From contig FWWN02000088.1 in the NCBI GenBank assembly GCA_900175165.2, positions 1-18,868 of the forward strand: 18,868 nt of DNA. The letters run 5' to 3'. Shown one piece after another: positions 9,174-18,868 of this stretch; the first letter of the stretch is position 1; every line of letters begins with the position of its first letter. The notes below the pieces were generated by a model that did no database searches, was not told the DNA's origin, and worked only from the letters and a program-made list of their open reading frames with translations. A program made the position numbers and the translations under genes. The stretch is from Rhizomucor pusillus. Its lineage: Eukaryota > Mucoromycota > Mucoromycetes > Mucorales > Lichtheimiaceae.

Positions 9174-9718
9174 TCCATTTAAGAGTTTAGTAAAGTTTAA
9201 GTACGAGAAATAAACTAAAAGCAGCTTAACAGCTATCCTAAAAGACACCAGTATCATTTTATAACAATGTCTCTTTGATTCAGGTCCACGCGCCTGTCGA
9301 GGCCGTTTCAAACCATGTCTTGTACCCACAGCTGCCCTCATGCGGGAAGACTACCTTTTATCGTGCGATTATGACCAAGCTTGACATGTATAACGAGAGC
9401 AAGAGCTGAGAGCAGCTTTCTTTCATTTCGTCGTTAAATAAACTTATGTATTATTCACTTTCATTCTTCTGAATGATGAAGAGATCCACATCCTTCCTTT
9501 AGGAAAACCCCTCCGTATTTCGCATCCTCCTTTTTGCCAGCAATCTTTTTCCATACTATTTTGAGTACTTCTTGAATATAAGCTTGCTATGTATTTCTCC
9601 AAAAAATATCTTCTGTGAACCGTGTCCATAGCTGATACTTTGCGGTGGTTCAAATTCAGAAGGGGGTTCAGTGTGCCAGCGTTGATCGTTCTTCCAGCAG
9701 CACGGTTATCGATTTTTC
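9174..9718. other. intergenic region between wall-protein gene and CDC16-like gene
   Basis: 545 nt with the 3' end of the wall-protein gene (AATAAA at 9209-9214) and the promoter of the CDC16-like gene. A 69-codon minus-strand frame at 9444-9653 is the only sizeable one, and I cannot support it. No repeat or RNA gene is seen. Confidence 0.55.
9209..9214 (+). terminator. poly(A) signal of the wall-protein gene
   Basis: AATAAA begins about 36 nt downstream of the TGA at 9171-9173. Confidence 0.45.
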
Positions 9719-12576
9719 ATGCGTAGACCAAGCAGAGAAAGACAAGGGACGAATAGCCTATCAGACACGTCATCGTTCGAGTATCGTAGTAACACTCGAA
9801 GAAATACTTCACTCTCCTTCATGCAAAGAGGCGGCTCGCCGTCTCCCATCCGAAGCATCGAGTCTCCAACTCGAAATCTAAGTGACCTGTCGCAATCGCC
9901 CGTGTCGCGTTTCCACTCTGATCGACTTTTAGGCCTGAGTCATTCAGGTTCATTCGGCGGCAACAACGCATTTATGCCGTCATACAAACGCGAGCGACTC
10001 CCCGTACTCTCTTTTTCTGACCTCATGGCAAACGACGGCTCATTTCGTCCTTCGGAAAAACGTGAAGATCGACTGCGCTATTTAATGGCAGAGGCACAGC
10101 AGAACCATTTGGAAGGAGCATCCATATTCTACGCTGAAAAAGTATTAGCACTATCGAGTGAGTAACTTTTTAAAGACGGCGCACTGGCCGCGGGAACTGA
10201 TGAAGGTTGGGGAGTAGACGACAACGACGACGTGTACTGGCTTGCCAAAGTCTATTTCCAGACGAAACAGTACGATCGAGCATTGAATTTGCTAAAGACT
10301 AGGCAGGTGTTGAACCAGAGTGTGCCTTGCAGGTACCTCGCTGGTCTGTGCGCAGTAAGTGGACGAAAGAGAGGGGACAATTGAAGTTTAAATTTAAAGC
10401 CGACGTGACAATTATCTTTGCTGCAAGAATGCACTGGAAGAATGGGAAGATGCTTTGGATTACTTGGGCACAGACAATCCGTTCACAGATAAAGGTATGA
10501 AGAAAAAGAAGAAGAGGAAGCGCTCATGGATACATAACAATAATAACTGCAACCTAGGATTTTACAAGCAAGAGACAGAGGGACCATTCAAGGTAAATAC
10601 TTATCGGACTGTGAACCAGCAGGCGCGCGCTAACAATCACAAATGTCAATGTAGTTAGAAGCTCTGATGTGTAATGCGAGAGGAATTGCATATCTTAATC
10701 TGAAAGAAACCGGCAAAGCCAAGAATTGTTTCCGGGAGGCTTTAAAAGTTGATGTCAGATGTTACGATGTATGGATAATGGCTGCTTCATCAACGTGTTT
10801 GCAATTGACATGAACGCGGATAGGCACTGGATGCATTGATACAACACAATCTGCTGGACGAAAAAGCTGGTAATTGTTGAAAACAACGTGGTGCCGAGTA
10901 CGAGATGCGGTAAAGTCTTACGCACTGTATATATAGAATGGGAGTTCATAATGACATTGCCGTACGAGGAACAATGTGGTCAGGACGCACAATTCTTTCG
11001 ATCATTATACATGACAGAGTTAAAAAGAGTAAGTCTGGCCAACAGTGTATAAGTGAGAGCATTTGACTTATTGTTAGATAGTATTCGCATATTGATGATA
11101 TCGATCGAGCAACAAAAACAGCGGAGAAGGAACTTAAGCTGTCAAACAGTCTGGATGTGTTACAAAGTAAGGCAGCGACTTATGCTGCTCAGAGTGATTT
11201 TCAAAAATGTTTGGAAGTATGCGAGGAGTCAGTATCTTGTATCCCAGGCAAGGAGCTCTGCTGTATATGCTAACTGTCCTGAATGCTACAGAATTCGAAA
11301 ACAAGATGCGCTGTATACCAAATCCTTACCGGCGTATCTTACTGCACTGTACGAACTTCGATTAAAAGATAAACTCTACGAGCTGGCACAAGAGCTTGTG
11401 ACTAGGCTGAACGATAAAGCCATCACGTGGCACGCTGTAGGCATGTACGAACTGTATATAGGGAAATACCAAGAAGCGCGCAAACACTTCAGGCAAGAAT
11501 GAGTAAGGAGGATTATTTGCTTCCTTGGGTTGACATGCATGTAATATAGGTTGGCGACCGAGCTGGATCAATTCTGTGAATACGCATGGCTAGGCTACGG
11601 CCATTCTTTCGCTGCTGAAAATGATCACGACCAGGCTATCAGTGCATATATAACCTGTAGCAAACTTATACCAGGGTGAGTGACATCTTTGCTCTTGTCC
11701 TACGTGAAAATTGAACTTGGTTGTTAGATCGCACCTTCCATACATGTACATTGGCGTTGAATACATGAAACAGAAATTACTTGACCTTGCATATGAGCAT
11801 CTGCAGCAGAGCTATGCAAAGTGCTCGACTGATCCATTTTTACTTAATGAGCTGGGTGTGTATTATTACTACACGGAAGAGTAAGTGCGCTACTAAATTT
11901 AATCACCTTCATTGATTCCCTATTTGGACTCATACGTACAAATTCAAAGATACAATGAATCGTTGGAGCATCTAAGAAATGCATTGAAGCTTGCAAAGGG
12001 ACGACAGAATCCTCGCAGCATACTGTGGCCGAAGCTCTGGCTGAACCTTGGGAATACGCACAGGGAACTAAAGTAAGATAATATGAAGCAGTTTTTGAGG
12101 ATGTATTGCTGATGAATCCGGAAGGGACTACGACCGAGCATTACGATGTTACCGCGTTGCTTTGAACAAGGACCCGCAGAACCCGGACATACATGCAGCC
12201 ATTGGATACATCTATCACATCCAGGGAAAATGCATCAAAGCATTTATGGAATACTCCAAAGTATGGGACTGGCCAATTATTTAGCCGGGAAATGAAAAAG
12301 ACTTCTCACAACTATTCCACGCAGTCTGCGAGGTTACAACAGAATGATACTGTAGCACAACTGACGGACAAGGTTCTACTGGCCGCTTTGGATTCCAAAG
12401 CACCTGTAACTCCAGATGACGACGACAACATCTTCAGTCGATATCTTGATGAAGATAAGTTACAAAGCAGCCAGATTGACGAAGAGATGCTGTCGATTGA
12501 AACGGAAGAGTGCAACTTGGTGCCGGAGGATATGGAAGATGTGGATATCCAGCCTGACGTCTCCAAGGACTTTTGA
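9719..12576 (+). CDS. CDC16: anaphase-promoting complex TPR subunit Cdc16/APC6 (Cut9)
   Basis: Fourteen exons: 9719-10157, 10218-10354, 10428-10494, 10558-10592, 10655-10768, 10824-10869, 10937-11028, 11082-11238, 11306-11492, 11550-11675, 11728-11880, 11950-12072, 12125-12260 and 12325-12576. They sum to 2064 nt, 687 residues, close to fission yeast Cut9. The start is the first ATG after an in-frame TGA. The first 110 residues are Ser/Arg-rich and disordered-looking, with several S-P or T-P sites. TPR repeats fill about residues 118-600, e.g. DVYWLAKVYFQTKQYDRALN, ALYELRLKDKLYELAQELV, AWLGYGHSFAAENDHDQAIS and DPFLLNELGVYYY; an acidic tail follows. Cdc16 is a scaffold of the APC/C ubiquitin ligase in the nucleus. 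Thirteen introns are placed by frame and family pattern. The intron at 11493-11549 needs a GC donor, and the exon 8-9 junction is uncertain: an 11248-11305 GC-donor intron fits too and adds three residues. Confidence 0.87.
11493..11549 (+). other. GC-AG intron in the CDC16-like gene
   Basis: The exon ends CACTTCAG and the intron begins GCAAGA, matching the usual AG|GCAAG context of GC donors; it ends ATATAG. Removing it gives ARKHFRLATELDQF, which lines up with the Cut9 pattern ARRYFSKSSTMDPQF. The nearby GT donor (GTAAGG at 11504) would follow an in-frame TGA and leave the next exon out of frame. Length is 57 nt, phase 2. Confidence 0.6.
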
Positions 12577-12983
12577 AACCCCTCGCCCAACCCACCACCT
12601 TGTAATATGTCGAATTTCTCATTTTATGCCCTTTCCTTTCTTTCTTTCTTTTTTTTGCCTAAATAATAATATGCCTTAAGCTGCAATGCGATGAACATTT
12701 CTTAACAGCAAAAGGAAGAGAGAATTTGCTGGCTGGATGAATGATAATAATATTAACAGCGGGCGGGTAGTCGATCATTTGTCAGTGAGCAAAGAGATTT
12801 CGACCCCGGAAACGGAAAGTTTGAGATGGTTGTGATGCCGACGTCCAATGAAAGGTGTTAGAAATTGTGTGCTGGAAGACGCAATTGTACACATGTCCCT
12901 GATGTCCGACTTATGGCGACATTTTTTCCTTGAGATTTTTTTTTGATCATCTTTCTCTCCACTACTCCCAACTCTAATTAGCC
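12577..12983. other. intergenic region and sulfite reductase promoter
   Basis: About 400 nt with no gene. The left part is the 3' region of the CDC16-like gene, with a pyrimidine tract (CTTT repeats) at about 12627-12655. The right part has a CCAAT box near 12845 and a T/C-rich stretch just before ATG 12984, typical of fungal promoters. A six-codon open frame starts at ATG 12913. Confidence 0.55.
12913..12922 (+). promoter_or_regulatory. near-match to CYS3/MetR-type sulfur control site
   Basis: ATGGCGACAT matches nine of ten positions of the ATGRYRYCAT site bound by the Neurospora CYS3 bZIP sulfur regulator. It lies 62 nt before the start codon of the sulfite reductase gene, a known target type for such regulators. 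It could also lie in the leader, where its ATG opens a six-codon frame. One mismatch and short length make it suggestive only. Confidence 0.25.
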
Positions 12984-15900
12984 ATGTCTTCTGAAGGGAA
13001 GCAGCTCGATGTGGCTACACAGCAGCTGCCATCCTCTGCCCTCGTATCAGCCATTCCACATCTCTTTCAGCTCGCTAGCAACCGTTCTCCTGCACTCGTA
13101 AATGTATCTGCAGATCAATCCAGCGCGCTCGCAAACATCATGGCTGTCAGCCAGAGTGGTCTCGCTCTGGTCTGCTCAACCGCACAGCAGGAAGCATCAG
13201 ATCTGGCTACCATCGCCACCGCTGCTGCTATCAAGGCCCGTACGCCCTTTTTGCATTATCATGACAATGAACAAAGCACCGCACTCGAAGCCGACGCCAA
13301 GATTCTCGATCAGCTCGTGACTGAGCAGGATTTATCCCAACAACAAGAAGATCAATCTGGTGCTGCTACTGCCGTAAAGACCGCATATCTAAAGTACCAG
13401 GCAAAGCGGAACGAGCCCGTCACTGATGTATTGGGCATTGTTCAAGAAACCCTGGCACAATTCGCCAAGGTCACAGGACGCACCTACGCACCTCTCGAGT
13501 ACCACGGTCACCCTGAAGCCAAGCATGTTGTGGTTGCCATGGGCGCCGCTGCTGCCCAGGTAGAGGAATATCTCAAAAAGAACAAAAACGCATCCATTGG
13601 TCTTGTCAAGATCCGTGTGTTCCGCCCCTTCTCTGCTTCTGAACTTGTCAAGATCATACCCGAGTCTGTTGAACGCATCGCTGTCTTGGAACCCCAGGAT
13701 TACACTGCCACCTGGAACCCTATCTTTTTGGAAGTTGCTGCTGCTTTCCAAGTTGCCGGTAACGACTCGGTCGATATTGCCAGTGCTCAATATGCCGCCG
13801 GCGCTGTCACTCCTGCCGTCATTGACACTGTCTTTAGCCAGCTCAAGAAAGATATCTTGGAACGCAAGTTTATTGTCGGCGGCGAAAGTGAAAAGGATAT
13901 CCCGGTTGTCAAGAAGGACATTGGTACTTTGCCTATCGAGACACCTTACATCAAATTGCTCGACCAAGTTTTCAAGGAGCGCTTGGAAATCGCCAATGCT
14001 GTCAACAGCGCGTCCGTGTGGTCGCCTGATGCAACCAAGCCCGAAACTGCTTCTCCTGAGTACGGTTTCGGTAAACTTGTCTCCAAGGTCCAGGAGCGCG
14101 CTCGCTTCATCGATGCCGTTGAGAAGTCCCTCAAGGAAACAAAGCTGTCTGCAGACGCTCACAAGGCATTGTCCCAATGGCTCCTTTTAGCAAAGTCCAC
14201 AAAGCAACAAGTCGACAAGACGCTCGATGCGGCCGAGGCTGTTGTCAAGGCTTTGCAAGGCGAATCTGCCTCTTCCTCTGAAGTTCAGTCGCTTCTCAAG
14301 AACAAGGAGCTTTTGCAACCCAAATCCAACTGGTTGATTGGATCTGATAGCTGGGCGTACGATATCGGCCAGTCTGGCGTCCACCATGTCATCACATCTG
14401 GCGAAAACATCAACATGCTCATCGTTGATACCACTCCTTACTCATCTCCCGTTGAACGTGAGCAGCGCAAGAAGGATATCGGCTTGTACGCCATGAACTT
14501 TGGCAACGTCTACGTCGCCTCAGTCGCCATCTACTCGTCTTACACTGGTGTCTTGCACGCTCTCATGGAAGCCGATGCTTACCAAGGTCCTTCCATTGTC
14601 CTTGCTTACTTGCCCTATGCTGAAAAGCGCAACCCTCTCGAGTCCCTCAAGGAATCCAAGGTGTCTGTCGACAATGGCTCTTGGCCCTTGTACCGCTGGA
14701 ACCCTGCTCTTGAGCAGGAAGGCAAAGAACCTTTCACTTTGGACTCTCAGCGTGTCAAGAAGGATTTGGAGGCATTCTTGAAACGCGAAAACCACTTTTC
14801 TCAGCTGGTTGCTGAACATCCTGATCTTTCAACCGTCCTTGTCAGCTCTCTCGAATCCGTAAGTTTAAAGAAGTTGGTGTATATGGATAAAGTGAAAACT
14901 CATCGTATATGTTTGTATATATAGGATGTCAAGAAACGCCACAGTGAATTGAAGCGCAAGGCTCGCGAAGACTATGCCAAATTGCTCGCTGGTCTCGGCG
15001 GTGGCGCCAACGGTCCTCCACTCACTGTCCTGTTCGGTTCGGACAACGGTAACGCCGAAGGTCTTGCAAAGAAGGTTGCTGCCCGTGCAAAGTCACGTGG
15101 TCTAAAGGTCAAGTTGATGGCCATGGACGATTATGGAGATATCCAAGATCTTGCTGGCGAAACCAACCTTGTCATTATCTGCTCCACTGCTGGTCAGGGT
15201 GAACTTCCTTCTAACGGCAGAGAATTCTGGAAGGCCTTGAACAGCTTAACTGTTGGTGACATCAACCTCGGCGAGTTGCGCTACGCAGTGTTTGGTCTCG
15301 GTGATAGCCACTACTGGCCCCGTGAGGAAGATGCCATCTTTTACAACCGTCCCGGTAAATTGATCGATGCCAAACTCGAGACTTTGGGTGCTACTCGCCT
15401 CGTCGACCTTGGACTCGGTGACGACCAAGATGCTGATGGTTACGAGACTGGTTTTCAGGCCTGGCAACCCGAATTGTGGAAGGCTTTGGGTGTCAAGGAT
15501 GCCGGTGCGGACGACGATGTGCCTAAGCTTACCGACGACCAAATGAAGCTCCAGTCTAACTACCTACGTGGCACTATCGCCGAAGACTTGAAGGATGAAT
15601 CGACCGGTGCTATCTCTGAAATCAACGGTAAATTGCTCAAGTTCCACGGCTCTTACGGTCAGGATGATCGTGATCTCAGAGAGGAGCGCAAGAAGCAAGG
15701 TCTGGAGAAGGCTTACAGTTTCATGATTCGTGTGCGTACACCCGGTGGTGTGTCTACTCCTGCACAGTGGTTGGCAATAGACGAGTTGGCTGACAAGTAT
15801 GCCAATGGTGCTATCAAGTTGACTACTCGTCAGGCCTTCCAACTTCACGGTGTCTTGAAGAAGAACCTCCGTACTACCATCCGCGGCATTAACCACTGCT

Positions 15901-17204
15901 TGCTAAGCACTCTGGCTGCTTGCGGTGATGTCAACCGTAACATCATGTGCACTCCCGTCACCGAGATACCCGAAGTCCACGAGCAAGTGCAAAACTTTGT
16001 AAACGAAATGGTCCCTGCTTTGGCTCCCAAGACCAGCGCCTATCACGAGATCTGGCTTGCCGATGAATTGGTCGCTGGCCACGCTGTGCAAGACTTTGAA
16101 CCTCTGTATGGTCCTACCTACTTGCCTCGTAAATTCAAGATTGTCGTCGCTGTCCCACCAAGCAACGACGTTGATGTTTACGCACACGATCTCGGTTTCA
16201 TTGCTATCGTCGAGGACAAGAAGGTTGTTGGTTACAACGTTACTGTGGGTGGTGGTATGGGCCAGACTCACGGCAACAAGAAGACATACCCTCGCCCTGC
16301 AAGCATGCTCGGTTTCGTCAAGCCTGAACAAGCCCTCGCTGTCGCTGAGGCAGTCATGACCACTCAACGCGACTACGGTGACCGTACCAACCGCAAGCAC
16401 GCCCGCTTAAAGTACACCATCGACGACTATGGCCTCGACTTTTTCAAGGGCGAGGTTGAGAAGCGCAGCGGTGTCACCTTTGAGCCTGAGCGACCCTTCG
16501 AGTTCCGTAACAACGCTGATACGTATGGCTGGGTCAAGGGTGTCGGTGACAAGTGGCACTTTGGTATGTTTATTGAGAACGGCAAGGTCAAGGACTGGCC
16601 CGATTTCCCATGCAAGACTGGTCTGAAAGAGCTCGCCAAGTGGCACAAGGGTGAATTCCGTCTGACACCTAATCAGCATCTGGTGATTGCCAACGTTCCT
16701 GAGGCTGACCTTGAAAAGACAAAGGCACACTTGGCCAAGTACAAAATGGATAACCTTCAATTCACCGGTTTGCGTTTGAACGCCATGGCCTGCGTTGCCC
16801 TGCCCACTTGCGGTCTTGCCATGGCTGAATCCGAACGATACTTGCCGTCCCTGGTATCCATGTTGGAGGAGACGATCGAAGAAGCTGGTTTGCGCGACGA
16901 TGCCATTACTATCCGTATGACCGGTTGTCCCAACGGCTGCGCTCGACCTTACCTTGCCGAGCTCGCATTCGTTGGCAAGGCGCCGGGTGCATACAACGTG
17001 TACCTCGGTGGTGGCCACAAGGGTGAACGTCTCAACAAGCTGTACAAGGAATCATTGCGTGAAGAAGAGATCTTAGCCGAAGTCCGGCCCATCATCAAGC
17101 GATATGCTCTCGAACGCAACCCTGGCGAACCTTTCGGTGACTGGGTCATTCGCGCTGGATACGTCAAGAAGACCATCACTGGCAAGGATTTCCATGATTT
17201 GTAA
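12984..17204 (+). CDS. MET5: sulfite reductase [NADPH] beta subunit (hemoprotein), fused fungal form
   Basis: Two exons (12984-14858 and 14925-17204, 66-nt GT-AG intron, phase 0) give 1384 residues, close to yeast Met5/Ecm17 (about 1440). The enzyme reduces sulfite to sulfide in cytosolic sulfate assimilation, working with a flavoprotein alpha subunit that is not in this window. Residues 1-620 resemble the pyruvate:ferredoxin-oxidoreductase-like N-terminus of fungal beta subunits. A flavodoxin-like domain spans about 656-815 (LFGSDNGNAEG, ICSTAGQGELPSNG). The hemoprotein part runs from about 865, with TTRQAFQLHGVLKK and two half-domains. The 4Fe-4S/siroheme ligands are C1248, C1254 (CVALPTC) and C1293, C1297 (CPNGC). 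All key residues are intact. Codons strongly favour C- and G-endings (AAG, GTC, CTC), and there is one intron only, unlike the neighbours, which suggests high expression. ATG 12984 follows a pyrimidine-rich leader. Confidence 0.95.
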
Positions 17205-17916
17205 AGAAGAACGGCATAAATAGTTTGTATATCTTTATCTTTTTGCTCTTTGTTGTTTCACATTGTTGCTGCTTAGCGTTCTCTCTTTAACCCCTTTCCT
17301 TTATTTCTCCTTCCCCGCCCCAACCCAACATACATTTTTTTGCATGCACTTTTAGAGTCTTACGTCTTTATTGGAAACAAGAAAAAAGAATTGGCACTTT
17401 TCACTTTTATTTTCTTGGTTACCATGTGCTGTTACACAAAATGTACAACAAAGGACGATTGTACCAGGCGCGGCTCAACGCAAGCTATATTTCTCGACAG
17501 TTTGGCGTCAATGTAGATTAGAGTAAGTGAAAACATGCAAAGAGGCAAGGACCGAGGTAATCTCAAATTCATCTAAAAGTGTGCAATAATGGTTCTTTTT
17601 ATTTTTGCTGATATTAAGCAAATTGTTATAAAATTTTTTCATAGGATCATCCTATGTTTTCTCATAATTTGGTAAGGGTAGCGGGCAAGGCCACGTCGTG
17701 ACGCTATCTATCTATCTATCCTCGGAGCTGCATGCAAGTTTATATTCTTTACGTCGGCAGTATAGCGATGCAAGGAGGAGAGAACGATGCCCAGTTGGAA
17801 TAATAGGAGGAAGAATAATAGACAGTGCGTGTAACATTAGCCAATTCGACTCTCGTCCTACCCGTTGCTGTGTTGTCGCTCTACACTCTCTCTGTCTTAC
17901 GTTCCTCGAAGGGCCC
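17205..17916. other. intergenic region upstream of the double-psi beta-barrel gene
   Basis: About 700 nt. The left part is the T-rich 3' region of the sulfite reductase gene. The middle is AT-rich with no gene. The right part holds a CTAT repeat, a possible TATA (GTTTATATTC near 17736) and a pyrimidine-rich stretch (CTACACTCTCTCTGTC) before ATG 17917. An open frame continues upstream of that ATG to 17698, but it has no ATG and looks non-coding. Confidence 0.5.
17704..17720. repeat. CTAT tetranucleotide repeat
   Basis: Four and a quarter perfect copies of CTAT, about 200 nt upstream of the next gene's ATG. Confidence 0.85.
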
Positions 17917-18812
17917 ATGAGCGATCAGCAAGCAATAGGATCGAACAAGCCAGTGCCGTCTCTGGCAGGAGCAGCAGCAGCGTCGCAGCCTGTCACCATC
18001 TGGACAAGGATCGCCGATCGGTTCCGGTTTGGCAAGCTTTTGCTTGTGGGCGCGGGCCTCGTCGGTGTATTTGCGGTCATGTTTATTGTCCTGGGCACGC
18101 TGGAAGTGTTCAAGAATCGTAACTATCGGGCATTTTTACCGGGAGCGTCCGTTGGGCAAAGCGAGTATCCAGGTGACAGCTGGGGCACAGTCTCAGAGGG
18201 GCATTTCGATCTGAGCGGTAAAGGCGACGGTACATACTATGGTAAGTGGGTTCGTTTGTACTCCCCGTGCCCACCGCCGCCGCCCTGACACAAAGTGGGA
18301 ACAAACAACAACAGATCCCGGGGTGGGTCTCACCTCTTGTGGTACCAGCTATACAGCTCAAGACATGATCGTCGCATTAGTATGTGTCTCCAATCTGGAG
18401 AAAAAGAAAAAAAGACTACAGTTTGCATTAAATACCTCTTCACACTCTTTGATAGAACCGCGTAGATTACGGCAGCTATGCCAATCCAAACGATAGTCCC
18501 GTGTGCGGTGCCTGCATTGAAATTACAGGTCCCTTAGGAACAGCGAAAGCAACCATCGAGGACCAGGTAAGGGGCGACGACGATCGTGAGATAATTGAGG
18601 TTTCTCATCATCATCCCATTTTCCAGTGTCCTGTTTGTGGACGAGGTAGGCTGGTAACGTGTGCAACGCAGGACGAACCTGAGGGGCTGATGGCTCGCTT
18701 TTTCTTTTTCTTTACCGCGACAACAGGGTCTGTCGATATGTCACCAGCCGTGTATGGCAAAGTGGGTGACTTTAACCAAGGAAGGATACCCGTCAGTTGG
18801 AAACCATGCTAG
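17917..18812 (+). CDS. membrane-anchored double-psi beta-barrel (expansin/RlpA-like) protein
   Basis: Five exons (17917-18241, 18315-18379, 18456-18566, 18627-18645, 18727-18812) with GT-AG introns of 73, 76, 60 and 81 nt give 201 residues and a TAG stop. I start at ATG 17917, the first ATG of the frame. There is no cleavable signal peptide. A single hydrophobic helix at about residues 40-64 (KLLLVGAGLVGVFAVMFIVL) after a basic segment suggests a type II membrane anchor. The C-terminal half is an RlpA-like double-psi beta-barrel: GVGLTSCGTSYTAQDMIVAL, VDYGSYANPNDSPVCGACI, CPVCGRGSVDMSPAVYGK and GRIPVSWKPC. Six cysteines in that half fit the family's disulfides. Relatives include fungal expansin-like and barwin-type wall proteins, which bind or loosen polysaccharides without known hydrolysis; a wall-facing role is inferred. 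Exon 4 is only 19 nt. Confidence 0.85.
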
Positions 18813-18868
18813 CAGCTACATCTCGAAGATTCTATTTAATCGTATACATCATTCTTAATCTTGATTGT

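Noticed and set aside
9444..9653. 69-codon minus-strand frame between the wall-protein and CDC16-like genes
   Set aside because: No family resemblance, no supporting splice or promoter signal, and a composition not distinct from intergenic sequence.
10158..10217. In-frame TAA (10163-10165) in the CDC16-like gene, with an apparent 18-nt micro-intron or stop readthrough
   Set aside because: A normal 60-nt intron (GTGAGT donor, CTGAT branch, GAGTAG acceptor) removes the stop and gives VLALSNDNDDVYWLAKVY, the expected family pattern.
13389..14177. Long minus-strand open frame (262 codons) opposite the sulfite reductase gene, and similar ones at 15903-16400 and 16407-17018
   Set aside because: They lie fully antisense to a clearly coding, codon-biased gene; C/G-ending codons create such shadow frames.
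17698..17916. N-terminal extension of the double-psi beta-barrel protein from a GTG at 17698
   Set aside because: No ATG in this part, it runs through the CTAT repeat, and its composition is not protein-like; ATG 17917 is the natural start.

Overview
The window looks like nuclear DNA of an early-diverging filamentous fungus, most likely Mucoromycota (a Mucorales-type genome). Genes are closely packed on both strands. Coding regions are cut by many short GT-AG introns of about 50-80 nt, with branch-point-like CTAAC/CTGAT motifs. The proteins are clearly fungal: Pet127, a Zn2Cys6 regulator, APC/C subunit Cdc16, fused sulfite reductase beta and a GPI-type wall protein. The taxon is inferred from gene style and protein resemblance, not from a marker gene.

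Layout, left to right. (1) 1-1667 (+): 3' two-thirds of a PET127-like mitochondrial RNA-processing gene, cut by the window edge; six exons, all introns in phase 0. (2) 2025-2912 (-): unrecognised secreted protein with an Asn/Asp run, convergent with PET127. (3) 3049-3474 (+): weak two-exon small gene, divergent from the secreted gene. (4) 3972-6327 (-): four-exon Zn2Cys6 transcription factor whose second intron lies just after the zinc cluster and whose first intron splits it. (5) 6520-8087 (-): about 1.5 kb with no intact gene but many adjacent, protein-like, frame-shifted segments; my best candidate for a decayed gene. (6) 8379-9173 (+): two-exon Ser/Thr-rich, probably GPI-anchored wall protein with a clear TATA box. 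(7) 9719-12576 (+): 14-exon CDC16/APC6 gene; the exons can be joined into one 687-residue reading frame only if one intron uses a GC donor, and one other junction is uncertain. (8) 12984-17204 (+): two-exon sulfite reductase beta subunit (MET5/ECM17 type, 1384 residues), with codon use biased to C/G-ending codons compared with its neighbours. (9) 17917-18812 (+): five-exon, membrane-anchored double-psi beta-barrel (expansin/RlpA-like) protein with a 19-nt micro-exon.

The genes do not form a pathway. They are a typical mix of housekeeping functions (mitochondrial RNA turnover, cell-cycle ubiquitination, sulfur assimilation), cell-surface proteins and one regulator. I see no RNA gene, CRISPR array, intact mobile element or obvious gene cluster. 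I did not find a convincing new system. The most unexplained stretch is the fragmented minus-strand region at 6520-8087. Exon joins were worked out by hand from splice signals, frame and remembered family patterns; no search was run.
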